Shown piece by piece: positions 26,701 to 34,058 of a stretch of DNA of 49,442 bases (position 1 is the first letter of the stretch; each line of letters begins with the position of its first letter). Position numbers and translations under genes: made by a program. The DNA is from Terriglobia bacterium (GTDB lineage: Bacteria > Acidobacteriota > Terriglobia > Terriglobales > Acidobacteriaceae). Below the pieces are notes generated by a model. It saw only the letters and a program-made list of their open reading frames with translations, was not told the DNA's origin and made no database searches. Location: NCBI GenBank assembly GCA_032252755.1, contig JAVUPY010000084.1, forward strand, positions 1 to 49,442, written 5' to 3'.

Positions 26701-27028
26701 AGGACTGCATGCTGAAATCATGGGGCCGAAGGTGCGGGACCCGCTCCATCCTGCATCGACGCCATTGATTCGCCGCCTCGCGGAACTACTCTACTCCCTC
26801 GAGTCGTTCACTGCGGCTCCGACAGCAACCGAGCAGGAGCGGTACACCGCCTGGCGACGTACGCTCGCCGAACTCTCCGCCCGTGTGCAACGGGTTCGGC
26901 AACACGATTTACCGGCCTTGAACGACAAGATTCGCGCGGCTGGGATTCCTTACATCGCTGTTCCCAAGCCGAGTGGGGAAACAGAGAAGAAACAAGAAAC
27001 CAGTCTGGAAGAAGTTGATTTTCGATGA
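23792..27028 (+). CDS. Exported Asp-box (BNR/VPS10-like) β-propeller protein
   Basis: Protein of ~1078 aa from the ATG at 23792, which follows the promoter and operator and gives a normal signal peptide (LWCGFLSLAICAVPLVAEA). An upstream in-frame ATG at 23717 with GAAG before it is possible. About ten Asp-box repeats fill residues ~50-720 (STDGGHTWSH, TVDGGKTWTK, SEDRGESWKK, SNDDGKTWEF, STDRGNTWTK, SRDGGHTWNN), the fold of sortilin-type ten-bladed propellers. A β-sandwich (VTVTVRDASGAVVQTMKADG) and a helical tail follow. Such proteins are often labelled glycosyl hydrolases, but no sialidase catalytic residues are evident; peptide binding is a better guess. It overlaps esterase 2 by 4 bases. 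Confidence 0.88.
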   Translation: MLHSSKSGLTTQLWCGFLSLAICAVPLVAEAAASSALSTPASTKYHSVLSGLHFREIGPAMQGGRIDAIAVDPRDPDIFYIGAATGGVWKTTNGGTTFSPMFDDLPALTVGDIVVAPSNPSIVWVGSGEPNNRQSSSWGTGVYKSTDGGHTWSHMGLEDTQSIGRVAIDPTNPDVVYVAALGHLWGPNAERGLFKTVDGGKTWTKVLFIDNDTGVVDVALDPGSPNIVYAAAYERRRAPWGFDGGGPGSALYKSTDGGATWKKLTEGLPKTGNLGRIGIAIYPKNPAIVYTVIEGKGGGIFRSEDRGESWKKMGESEPASPYFSQLRIDPNNDLRIWALLDFLMISSDGGKTFTPDMRTGAHWDFHDLWMDPRNSGHMLAATDGGLYRSNDDGKTWEFLNSLPLGQVYRLGFDNEKPYRLCGGFQDNGVLCGPSRTRSAEGIANTDWQRVLTGDGFFVQIDPSDPNILYSESQDGALSRLDLRSHEWLPIAPQPDPGEPPYRFSWDSPLLVSKQEPGTIYFAANYLFRSTDRGNTWTKLSGDLTTGVDRNTLTILGKTPSKDTVSLNYGIAYYPSISAVAQSPLDAKILWAGTQDGNVQVSRDGGHTWNNVATNIRGVPHGTWVSSVVASKTALGAAYVAFDGHRGDDFKAYIFGTTDFGRSWTNLSGSIPAGGTVHVVCEDPANPSLLFAGTEYGAYVSFDQGKQWEKLTELPDVPVHDIGIQPREHDLIMGTHGRSFYILDDIRPLEELSGKVLDSKLHVFSIRPATSWRLFISSNGYNGDIKFNAPNPPNGATISYYLDQDAKQVTVTVRDASGAVVQTMKADGKAGLHRVNWDLRYTTANKPLDLQIWAAQQGFLIYHSLPHLGMSAPLVPPGVYSVEVSADATNVIEKVTVADDPNVTINAADREAHDKLTMQAFHLYERGMDVQRSILGMEGALNSAQEHWKKYGVELPAALKISAADLQKTVEGLHAEIMGPKVRDPLHPASTPLIRRLAELLYSLESFTAAPTATEQERYTAWRRTLAELSARVQRVRQHDLPALNDKIRAAGIPYIAVPKPSGETEKKQETSLEEVDFR

Positions 27029-28728
27029 GACTCTTTGAGAAACGATTGCTTCTGGCATTCGCGTTATGCGCCTCGGCGTTGGTGAGCGCCGCGCAAGTAA
27101 CCGAACCACGGTTCGAGGTACGCTTTCCGGCGAGCGTTCACTCCGGGCCAATCACCGGACGCGTGTTCGTCATCGTCACCCGCGACGGAAGCCGCGAACC
27201 ACGCGACCAGGTTGGGGCGCGATACATGGGCGCACCGTTCTTTGGGGTTGACATCGAGCAACTTCAACCGGGAGCCCCCGCAGTCATCGATGGATCCACG
27301 CTTGGATATCCACCGCGAAGTCTTCGCGATATTCCGCCGGGTGACTACTACGTACAAGCGTTTCTGAATATTTATACCCAGTTCCATCGCTCCGACGGAC
27401 ACACCATCTGGGTGCACATGGACCAGTGGGAGGGGCAGCAGACCTTTGCTTCGCCCGGCAACCTATACAGTCGGGTGCAGAAGGTCCACCTCGATTCGTC
27501 CAGATATACGGTAAAACTTGGTCTCACGGAGGTGATTCCGCCAGTCGAAGTCCCCCCGGACACGCAGTGGGTGAAGCACATCAAAATCCAAAGCAAGCTG
27601 CTGACAGCCTTCTGGGGCCACCCGATGTATCTCGGCGCGGTCGTGCTCTTGCCAAAGGGATACGACCAGCATCCGGACACCTACTATCCCGTCGACTATG
27701 AGCAGGATCACTTCAGCTTGGCGCCACCGTACCACTTCCGCGAAACGCCACCGGATGCTTCGGTCGGCTCGATACTCGCGATGCGACAGGGTGAGGGCTA
27801 TCAGCTTTTCAAAGACTGGACCTCAGACAAGTTCCCCCGAATGTTGATGGTCACATTTCTGCATCCGACGCCGTACTACGACGATTCCTACGCTGTGAAC
27901 TCGGCCAACAACGGTCCGTACGGCGACGCCATCATGACGGAACTCATTCCCTACGTCGAGTCTCACTTCCGGATTATTCGCGAACCGTACGCGCGAGTGC
28001 TGTCCGGTGGTTCGACGGGTGGTTGGGAATCGCTGGCATTGCAGGTGCAGCATCCTAAATTTTTCGGCGGGGCGTGGGTCTACTACCCTGATCCAATCGA
28101 CTTTCGTCAGTGGCAACTCAGCAACATCTACGATGACGAAAATATGTTCTATGCGCCGCCCGCGACAGCAACGCAAATAGGCAGCACAGACTGGCAGAAG
28201 TTGCACCGCCCCTGGCTACGCCTGCCGACAGGGCAGATCGTCGTAGATCAGAAGCAGGAATCGCAATTGGAAGAAGTTCTTGGAATGAAAGGCCGCTCCG
28301 CCGAACAATGCGATGCGTGGAACGCGGTTTACGGTCCTGTTGGCGCTGACGGTTACCCCGTTCCGCTGTGGAACAAAGAAACTGGCGTGATCGATCACAG
28401 TGTTGCGGCTTATATGGGAGATCACGGCTATGATCTCGATGCGTACATGCAACGCAATTGGGCCCGCATCGGTCCTTCGCTAGTGGGCAAACTGCACTTC
28501 TATGTCGGCGACGCTGACAATTTCTATCTGAACCTCGCTGTGTACCTTACCAACGACTTCCTTTCTCAAACCAAGAATCCCTACTATGCCGGATCCTTTT
28601 CATACGGTCGCCCTTTGAAAGGGCATGGCATTCGACCCACGACAACGGGTGAAATGCTGCGCCACATGGCCGAAGAGATCCGTCGTCATGCGCCGGCGAA
28701 TCAGCCGGCAGCCTCTTGGAATTACTAA
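27025..28728 (+). CDS. Secreted α/β-hydrolase esterase-like protein, copy 2
   Basis: Paralogue of the protein encoded at 11378, 567 aa, with the same layout: signal peptide (LAFALCASALVSAAQ), N-terminal β region starting RFEVRFPASVHSGPITGR, then the hydrolase domain with the elbow LSGGSTGGWESLALQ, YVGDADNFYLN and PLKGHGI. The start codon overlaps the preceding stop (ATGA) and its own stop shares a base with the next ATG (TAATG), so it is tightly coupled in the Asp-box/esterase/amidohydrolase unit. Similarity to copy 1 runs the full length, implying gene duplication within this locus. Confidence 0.85.
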   Translation: MRLFEKRLLLAFALCASALVSAAQVTEPRFEVRFPASVHSGPITGRVFVIVTRDGSREPRDQVGARYMGAPFFGVDIEQLQPGAPAVIDGSTLGYPPRSLRDIPPGDYYVQAFLNIYTQFHRSDGHTIWVHMDQWEGQQTFASPGNLYSRVQKVHLDSSRYTVKLGLTEVIPPVEVPPDTQWVKHIKIQSKLLTAFWGHPMYLGAVVLLPKGYDQHPDTYYPVDYEQDHFSLAPPYHFRETPPDASVGSILAMRQGEGYQLFKDWTSDKFPRMLMVTFLHPTPYYDDSYAVNSANNGPYGDAIMTELIPYVESHFRIIREPYARVLSGGSTGGWESLALQVQHPKFFGGAWVYYPDPIDFRQWQLSNIYDDENMFYAPPATATQIGSTDWQKLHRPWLRLPTGQIVVDQKQESQLEEVLGMKGRSAEQCDAWNAVYGPVGADGYPVPLWNKETGVIDHSVAAYMGDHGYDLDAYMQRNWARIGPSLVGKLHFYVGDADNFYLNLAVYLTNDFLSQTKNPYYAGSFSYGRPLKGHGIRPTTTGEMLRHMAEEIRRHAPANQPAASWNY

Positions 28729-30050
28729 TGAAACATCAGAAGTTCAGCGCAAAAGTCCTCGTTCTCATAACTGTGCTCGTGACCCTTGCAACAATCGTTC
28801 AAGCTCAGGAAAACCAGAATGGCGCAAAGCGAATAGTCATTCGTGCCGGACGTCTATTGAACGTTCGCACCGGCCAGATACTGCACGATCAGGACATTAT
28901 TGTTGAAGACGGCCTCATCAAGTCCGTCGGGAAGGCCTCAGCCGCACAGGAATCGGGAACTGTCATCAATTTGCCCAACGCAACGGTGCTGCCCGGCCTG
29001 ATTGACGCACACGACCACATCACCGGCGACCCTTCGATCAGCGACGTCGACAAGATCGAAATGTCCAACGCCCGGAGAGCACTCAAGGGCGCGCGAAATG
29101 CCCGGGTAACTCTTTTTGCGGGGTTCACAACCATTCGCAATGTCGGGGCCGACGGTTATCCCGACGTCGCGTTGCGCGACGCGATCAACGACGGCGACGT
29201 GATCGGGCCCCATATTCTTGCGGCAGGGCCGGCGATCACGATCGACGGCGGTTCCTGCGATAACATCCGTATGGCGCACCAATACCACTACACCTCGCCG
29301 GGAGTCGCCGACGGCGTTGAAGGCGTACAGCACAAGGTTCGCGAGGTCATCAAGTACGGCGCCGACGTCATCAAGATGTGCGCGACTGGGGGTTTACTTT
29401 CTCCTACAAATCCCGGCGCGCTCGAGTACAGCATGCCGGAGATGCAGATGATCGTGGCCGAGGCGCACCGGCACGGCCGTCGGGTCGCCGCCCACGCACA
29501 CGGTGCCGAAGGAATCCGCCTTGCTTCCGAAGCCGGGGTGGACTCCATCGAGCACGGATTTCTCATCGACGACGCGGCCATCGCCACAATGAAAAAGAAT
29601 GGCACCTACCTTGTCCCGACGGCCTACGTAATCAAATGGATTCCGAAACACGAAGCTGAAATGGGATTGTCGCCGGACCAGGCAAAACGACTCGAAGCGA
29701 TTCTGAACGAGGCCAAGGGCAATCTCCGCAAAGCATTTGCTGCCGGAGTGAAGGTGGCATTTGGAACGGACGCCGCCGTTTTTCCTCACGGAGAGAACGC
29801 GCGCGAATTCTCGATATACGTAGAGTTGGGAATGACTTCGATCCATGCAATCCAGACCGCAACCATCAACGGCGCCGATCTTCTTGGCCTTAAGGACAAG
29901 ACGGGAGCCATTGAACCGGGCAAGTGGGCCGACATCATTGCTGTCGATGGCGACCCGACTGCCGATGTTCGAACCCTCGAGCACATCAAATTCGTCATGA
30001 AGTCGGGAACTGTTTACAAAAACGAGTACGCCGCCCCAGCGGCAGAGTGA
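28728..30050 (+). CDS. Secreted amidohydrolase (Xaa-Pro dipeptidase-like), copy 2
   Basis: Metal-dependent amidohydrolase of 440 aa starting at the ATG at 28728; the frame opens 12 bases earlier at a TTG inside the esterase gene, which I reject. Signal peptide MKHQKFSAKV to TIVQAQ. Motifs: DAHDHITGD (HxH), DVIKMCATGG (bridging Lys), VAAHAHGAEG and SIEHGF (His), AFGTDAAVFPHG (Asp). The GTDAAVFPHGENARE stretch is characteristic of the prolidase-like amidohydrolases that cleave Xaa-Pro and other dipeptides. It differs from copy 1 in the first metal loop, so substrates probably differ. Confidence 0.9.
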   Translation: MKHQKFSAKVLVLITVLVTLATIVQAQENQNGAKRIVIRAGRLLNVRTGQILHDQDIIVEDGLIKSVGKASAAQESGTVINLPNATVLPGLIDAHDHITGDPSISDVDKIEMSNARRALKGARNARVTLFAGFTTIRNVGADGYPDVALRDAINDGDVIGPHILAAGPAITIDGGSCDNIRMAHQYHYTSPGVADGVEGVQHKVREVIKYGADVIKMCATGGLLSPTNPGALEYSMPEMQMIVAEAHRHGRRVAAHAHGAEGIRLASEAGVDSIEHGFLIDDAAIATMKKNGTYLVPTAYVIKWIPKHEAEMGLSPDQAKRLEAILNEAKGNLRKAFAAGVKVAFGTDAAVFPHGENAREFSIYVELGMTSIHAIQTATINGADLLGLKDKTGAIEPGKWADIIAVDGDPTADVRTLEHIKFVMKSGTVYKNEYAAPAAE

Positions 30051-30065
30051 TCACCAGGAGACGCT

Positions 30066-30791
30066 ATGAAGAAGATACTCGGCAATCCCAAGTTTCTCGC
30101 AGTCTACTCGGGCGTGTTAACGCTCGTCTTTGCCATCACCGTCCTAGCTGGCTTCACGGCGGACTCGCACAACTCGAAATTCGATGAGATCACAGTCAGG
30201 AGAATCAATATAGTCGAACCGGATGGAACCTTACGTATGGTGCTTTCCAACAAAGCCGATTTTCCGGGGATCATTCTTCACGGCAAGGAGCATCCGCATC
30301 CCAACCGCAAGACGGCTGGCATGTTGTTTTTCAATGACGAAGGCACAGAGAATGGCGGATTGATATTCGGTGGCGAAAAGAAGGACGGGAAGGGAAGCAG
30401 CTACGGCCACCTCAGCTTTGACGCCTACGATCAGGACCAGATATTCACGATTGACGCCGGCAAAACTGGCGACCAGAGCGCATCAGCGCTGTCGATGATC
30501 GATCGGCCGGAATATCCAATTTCTGAAGTCGTTGCCCTGACCGACCGCATTAAGGGCATGACCGATGAACAGAAAAAGGCCGAGATTGCGAAGTTTTCAA
30601 AAGAGCATGGCGCACCGCATGCACGACTATATCTGGGCCGCAGCGCGGATAAATCGGTGGCCCTGCGTTTGAAGGACCCCGAGGGGCATGACCGCGTCGT
30701 CATTGAAGTGGCAGCCGATGGTTCGCCCTTGCTCCAATTCCTCGACAAAGATGGAAAGGTTGTGAGTCAGATGCCTCCCAAGACCCCCTAA
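30066..30791 (+). CDS. Membrane-anchored protein of unknown family, copy 2
   Basis: Paralogue of the 21447 product, 241 aa. CAGGAG precedes the ATG. Membrane segment LAVYSGVLTLVFAITVLAGF, then FDEITVRRINIVEPDGTLRM, the glycine-rich strand block GMLFFNDEGTENGGLIFGGE, a helical segment (TDRIKGMTDEQKKAEIAKF) and a closing VALRLKDPEGHDRVVIEV block. The outer domain points to the periplasm. It closes the second unit just as copy 1 closes the S41 part of the first. Function unknown; a scaffold or substrate-binding partner of the amidohydrolases is a guess from repeated adjacency. Confidence 0.82.
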   Translation: MKKILGNPKFLAVYSGVLTLVFAITVLAGFTADSHNSKFDEITVRRINIVEPDGTLRMVLSNKADFPGIILHGKEHPHPNRKTAGMLFFNDEGTENGGLIFGGEKKDGKGSSYGHLSFDAYDQDQIFTIDAGKTGDQSASALSMIDRPEYPISEVVALTDRIKGMTDEQKKAEIAKFSKEHGAPHARLYLGRSADKSVALRLKDPEGHDRVVIEVAADGSPLLQFLDKDGKVVSQMPPKTP

Positions 30792-30871
30792 TCGCTCTCT
30801 GGCGAGCGGTGAGATGCGAGTTAGAGTGTAGTGAAGAACGTCCTGAATAGCCGATTAAACGGAGAGTACTT

Positions 30872-31048
30872 TTAGGCAGATTCTCTTTCGGTGGGGCGAT
30901 CTGAAGTTTCAAGGTTCCGCATTTCTTCCCGTACTCGTCTCAGCAGTTCGTAAATCCGCGGCCAGTGTTCCGGACGCAACAGGGCTCGCAGATGCTCAAG
31001 CTCCTGCTCTTGCTCTTTCAACGCCGCCATCTGTTCGTCGTAATTCAC
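30872..31048 (-). CDS. Small coiled-coil protein, 58 aa
   Basis: Short reading frame starting at a GTG at 31048 with AGG six bases upstream. It encodes a highly charged helical protein (NYDEQMAALKEQEQELEHLR, then PEHWPRIYELLRRVREEMRN) with a heptad pattern, ending TERESA. No signal peptide. The protein-like composition and strong helix support a real gene, although nothing identifies its role. It converges on the anchored-protein gene that ends at 30791. Confidence 0.5.
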   Translation of the reverse strand: MNYDEQMAALKEQEQELEHLRALLRPEHWPRIYELLRRVREEMRNLETSDRPTERESA

Positions 31049-31316
31049 CGCGAGCCTAGCTGAACCAGGAAAAGAACCAGTTAGAACCCTTTTCTGAGTG
31101 GGGGGCGCACCAATAACTTCTATGTTGGAAGGGCAACCCGCTATTCAGGATGTCCAGCCGATCCGCAGAAGGATGGACATTGTCGAATTTCCACGTCGGG
31201 GGCATATCTTCCATTACTCCGTTGCAACAGGAATGACTCACGAGAAAAGAATCAACACGATAGGGCGGGTCGGTTGGCAATCCGATTGCCCCCACGAGGA
31301 AGTGCGGGATGACAGA

Positions 31317-31694
31317 ATGCAAGCCGAACTCATGAAACTCGAAGCTGACTGGCTCCATGTCTTGCAGAGTGGGGACTCCGGCACTCTGGATGGGCTGCTT
31401 GACTCGGCATTCGTCTCCTCGCCATGGCATGCTCCAAACCAGTTGCTCCTGCGAGATGCATATCTCCGCGAAGCCAACCATGCCCAATTGCGAGGCTGCG
31501 AACTGACGCCCGTGTACGTGGAAGTGATGGGCAACTTTGCCATCGTGAAATGTCGGATCGCATGTGAATACGACGTAAACGGCAGGAAGTGGGTGGTCGA
31601 GCTTTCCATCACTGACATTTGGGTGCATCGAGAAGATGGATGGAAGGCGCTCAACCGTGATGCGTCCGGACGGGTCAACTCCAAACAGTATTAA
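31317..31694 (+). CDS. DUF4440/NTF2-like (SnoaL-type) small protein
   Basis: Cone-shaped NTF2-like protein of ~125 aa: an N-terminal helix (MQAELMKLEADWLHVLQSGD), the loop DSAFVSSPWHAPNQ, then curved strands (NFAIVKCRIACEY, WVVELSITDIWVHREDGWKA) ending LNRDASGRV. This is the DUF4440 pattern; members often have no known activity. The frame is open to 31098 but that part looks non-coding, so I start at the ATG at 31317; ATGs at 31173 and 31233 remain possible. A 61-aa gene follows. Confidence 0.7.
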   Translation: MQAELMKLEADWLHVLQSGDSGTLDGLLDSAFVSSPWHAPNQLLLRDAYLREANHAQLRGCELTPVYVEVMGNFAIVKCRIACEYDVNGRKWVVELSITDIWVHREDGWKALNRDASGRVNSKQY

Positions 31695-31716
31695 AGAAAA
31701 GGCTGGAGGCTCTGCT

Positions 31717-31902
31717 ATGGTCGATCAAGATTATGTTCAGAAGACAATTCGAGCTTATATCTCGATTTCGGTGATGCTGAATTCCAAAGCAGTTCTTTCT
31801 CCCAAAACGAAGTCATATCTGCGAGACCTGAGCAGCAAGTTGGAGGAGGAGATTACAAGTTTCAGGAAAGAAGAACCGTTCGAAAGCAATAAGGCAGCGT
31901 GA
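31717..31902 (+). CDS. Hypothetical protein, 61 aa
   Basis: Start at the ATG at 31717, nine bases after GGAGG. Mostly helical (MVDQDYVQKTIRAYISISVM, then SYLRDLSSKLEEEITSFRKE). No motif recognised. It lies 22 bases after the DUF4440-like gene and is probably co-transcribed with it. Confidence 0.55.
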   Translation: MVDQDYVQKTIRAYISISVMLNSKAVLSPKTKSYLRDLSSKLEEEITSFRKEEPFESNKAA

Positions 31903-32289
31903 GGCTTTGCCAACGGCTTCCCTAAGTTTTTCTGTCAGGAAAATCAACTAAGAACCCAATTCAGAAGAACCCAAATCCCCGCTCGAAGACAAATAGGGTC
32001 ATTCCGACCTCCAAACATCGCCGTCAGCCACACTCCCAGCACTCGTCCGAGGGCATCGAATACGGAAGGACTAAACAGCCCCGCGACCAGGTTTGGCCCT
32101 AGTCCGAGGGCTCATGCTGAGCCCGCACCCGCTGCCCCCTTTGCGCACCAGATCGATCCGCCAAACACGCGGTCCCTAGCGAGGGCCCTGAGGAGCTGCG
32201 CCGCTGCTGGAAGTGCATGAAAAACAGGCGGGGAGAAATAAATCCCCGCCTGAGGTAGTGCCCAAGACTCCGGGTTGTGGACCATGACT
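31903..32289. other. Intergenic stretch between convergent genes
   Basis: No gene seen. Apart from the terminator at 32220-32252 it holds one small perfect hairpin (GGGCTCA-TGC-TGAGCCC, about 32108-32124) without a T-tract. Confidence 0.6.
32220..32252 (-). terminator. Rho-independent terminator of the HAF-repeat gene
   Basis: Arms CAGGCGGGG (32225-32233) and CCCCGCCTG (32244-32252) with a 10-base loop. Read on the minus strand the stem is followed directly by TTTTT (32224-32220). It stands 38 bases beyond the stop of the HAF-repeat gene. Confidence 0.85.
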
Positions 32290-33567
32290 CTAGCGATTCC
32301 GGCGAAGCGGAATTTGTTGATTGAGCATTGTCGTTACTTGCTTCGGCAGGGCGGGTGCTCTCGTCGTCCCCCTTGCAGCAGGAGCGGCAGTCGGAGGAAT
32401 CGGAGTTAGCAGAAGTCCGTGAACTTCACCGGTTTCCATGTTGAACCCAGATGCGGCGATCTGACCAGCGTTGTTGATTGATGCCGTGATGAACACGAAC
32501 CAGGGAGAGCCGTTCGGGAGTGCAGCGTTCAAATCCGTGAACACACCGTCCTTCCAGGCGAATGCTTGCGGACCGTCCTCACCTACCGCAAAACCGGTTA
32601 ATTCGCGTTGATCGTTGACGGTATGGCAACAAGGGGCGATGGTAGCGAAGGCTCCTGAAACCATCACATCCTGGATTCCACTGGTCTTGTTCCACAGGAA
32701 CGTATGAACGGTTCCATCTGCCAATTCTTGTGTTCCGACTACATCCCCGCGATTGTTGATGTTGCCGGCCACGCTGTTTCCGATTGCAGCTGGCAGACTG
32801 TCGACCAACACTGGGGTTCCATCCGATTCCCACAGCACGGCATGCGGTCCACCTGGCTCTCCCGGGGGGAGCGTGGTATTGGAGCAGAGGCCTGAGACTC
32901 CGACGGCTTGCCCGCTGTCGTTGATGCCGAATGCAAAGGAAACGGTGTCGTCAGGGAGTGGGCGAAGGCGGCGCGGCGTTCCGTCGACTCCCCATCGGAC
33001 ACCTTCGAACCGAAGTTTCTGGTAGGGCACAGCACACGTGTCATCGAACGCAGTAGTTTCGGAGAAGCCGACGATTTCACCTGCCTTACTGGTCCAGTAC
33101 GCCTGGCTATTGTTGCCGCCCGGCAGCCGTTGGAGGGCAGCTACTACTCCGTTTTTCCAAACCGCTGCGACGCACTGGCGATGGGTGCCGAATGCGCAGA
33201 AGTCTTCTCCATTGGAATCGAACGTTGCGGTTTCGGAAATCATTGGCGCGATTCCGGAGCTGGATACGCCGGCGCTTGCACTGCTACAGTCAGGACAGGC
33301 AGCACCATCCAGAGTCCCCAACCCAATCATCTGCCCGCGCTGCCAGATGAAGGCCATTTGTGACAATCCATCGATTTGAGTCGGAGTTGCCGCGCCGCCA
33401 CCGACAATACCTGCCTCGTTGAGGGTATAGGTGTAGCTATAGGCCCCACCCAAGGTTCCTAAATCGGTCACGTTGTACTTGGCAGGTTTCGGTGCCTGTG
33501 CAACCGAGCTACCGATCAAAGCAACCGTAACTAACAGCGTGATACCAACAGACTGCTTCCAATTCAT
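32290..33567 (-). CDS. Exported HAF-repeat protein
   Basis: Secreted protein of 425 aa with signal peptide MNWKQSVGITLLVTVALIGSSVAQ. It is built from HAF-type repeats: DLGTLGGAYSYTYTLNEAG, then GINDSGQAVGVSG, NINNRGDVVGTQ and SINNAGQIAASG, each with the N-x-x-G-x-(I/V)-(V/A)-G core, alternating with AFxW-type strands (AFIWQRGQMIGL, AVLWESDGTP, TFLWNKTSG). HAF proteins are probable β-propellers of unknown role, common in Acidobacteriota and proteobacteria. Nine bases separate it from the gene upstream, so the two are one unit, ended by the terminator at 32220. Confidence 0.88.
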   Translation of the reverse strand: MNWKQSVGITLLVTVALIGSSVAQAPKPAKYNVTDLGTLGGAYSYTYTLNEAGIVGGGAATPTQIDGLSQMAFIWQRGQMIGLGTLDGAACPDCSSASAGVSSSGIAPMISETATFDSNGEDFCAFGTHRQCVAAVWKNGVVAALQRLPGGNNSQAYWTSKAGEIVGFSETTAFDDTCAVPYQKLRFEGVRWGVDGTPRRLRPLPDDTVSFAFGINDSGQAVGVSGLCSNTTLPPGEPGGPHAVLWESDGTPVLVDSLPAAIGNSVAGNINNRGDVVGTQELADGTVHTFLWNKTSGIQDVMVSGAFATIAPCCHTVNDQRELTGFAVGEDGPQAFAWKDGVFTDLNAALPNGSPWFVFITASINNAGQIAASGFNMETGEVHGLLLTPIPPTAAPAARGTTRAPALPKQVTTMLNQQIPLRRNR

Positions 33568-33576
33568 AGTTCCTCC

Positions 33577-33876
33577 TCAGAAATTCGATTTCCCGACGTG
33601 AGCCAAGAGCGAGTTCAGGCAAACCACAGGCGAACCATCTGAGGCCGCAGAACGATGCAGGTCACCTGAACTGAGCCATTCCTCGATTGCAGAACGGTCG
33701 AGATTGGTGACCACACCCAGATTCCCGAGTCCAATCATTTCCGTCTCGGCAGCGCATTGCGCGCACCACGACCGGGGCGAAACGTTGCCCCGGACAACCA
33801 GCAATGACTCGGTTTCGATGGTGAGGATCGTCCGCTTTGCCAAGCTTTGCTCCCGGCACCCACTTGGGGTGAACAC
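33577..33876 (-). CDS. Small excisionase/MerR-like helix-turn-helix protein, 99 aa
   Basis: The pattern is a β-strand (RTILTIETESLLVVRG), a zinc-like CAQC pair in SWCAQCAAETEMI, and then a helical winged section (DRSAIEEWLSSGDLHRSAAS) ending VVCLNSLLAHV. Small proteins with this order are frequent in Acidobacteriota and resemble excisionase-type DNA-binding domains. A regulatory or DNA-binding role for the HAF unit is inferred. The exact start is uncertain because the first 15 residues look poorly conserved. Confidence 0.65.
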   Translation of the reverse strand: MFTPSGCREQSLAKRTILTIETESLLVVRGNVSPRSWCAQCAAETEMIGLGNLGVVTNLDRSAIEEWLSSGDLHRSAASDGSPVVCLNSLLAHVGKSNF

Positions 33877-34058
33877 GACTAACTTCGGTCAGATAGGCTG
33901 AAATAGTCCTTTGGGGCGTTCTGATTACTTCTGATCATTTCTCGCTGGCACTTCAAGTGCCAGATAGCAAACACATTCCAGATGTCCCCGGGGGGTATGA
34001 AGGAAGGAGAACCGCAGGTTGCGTGGTAGCATTTAGCTGCCTTTGACGGTACCTTGCC

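Noticed and set aside
30794-30812. Small hairpin CGCTC/GAGCG after the 30066 gene
   Set aside because: Only a 5-bp stem and no T-tract; not supportable as a terminator.
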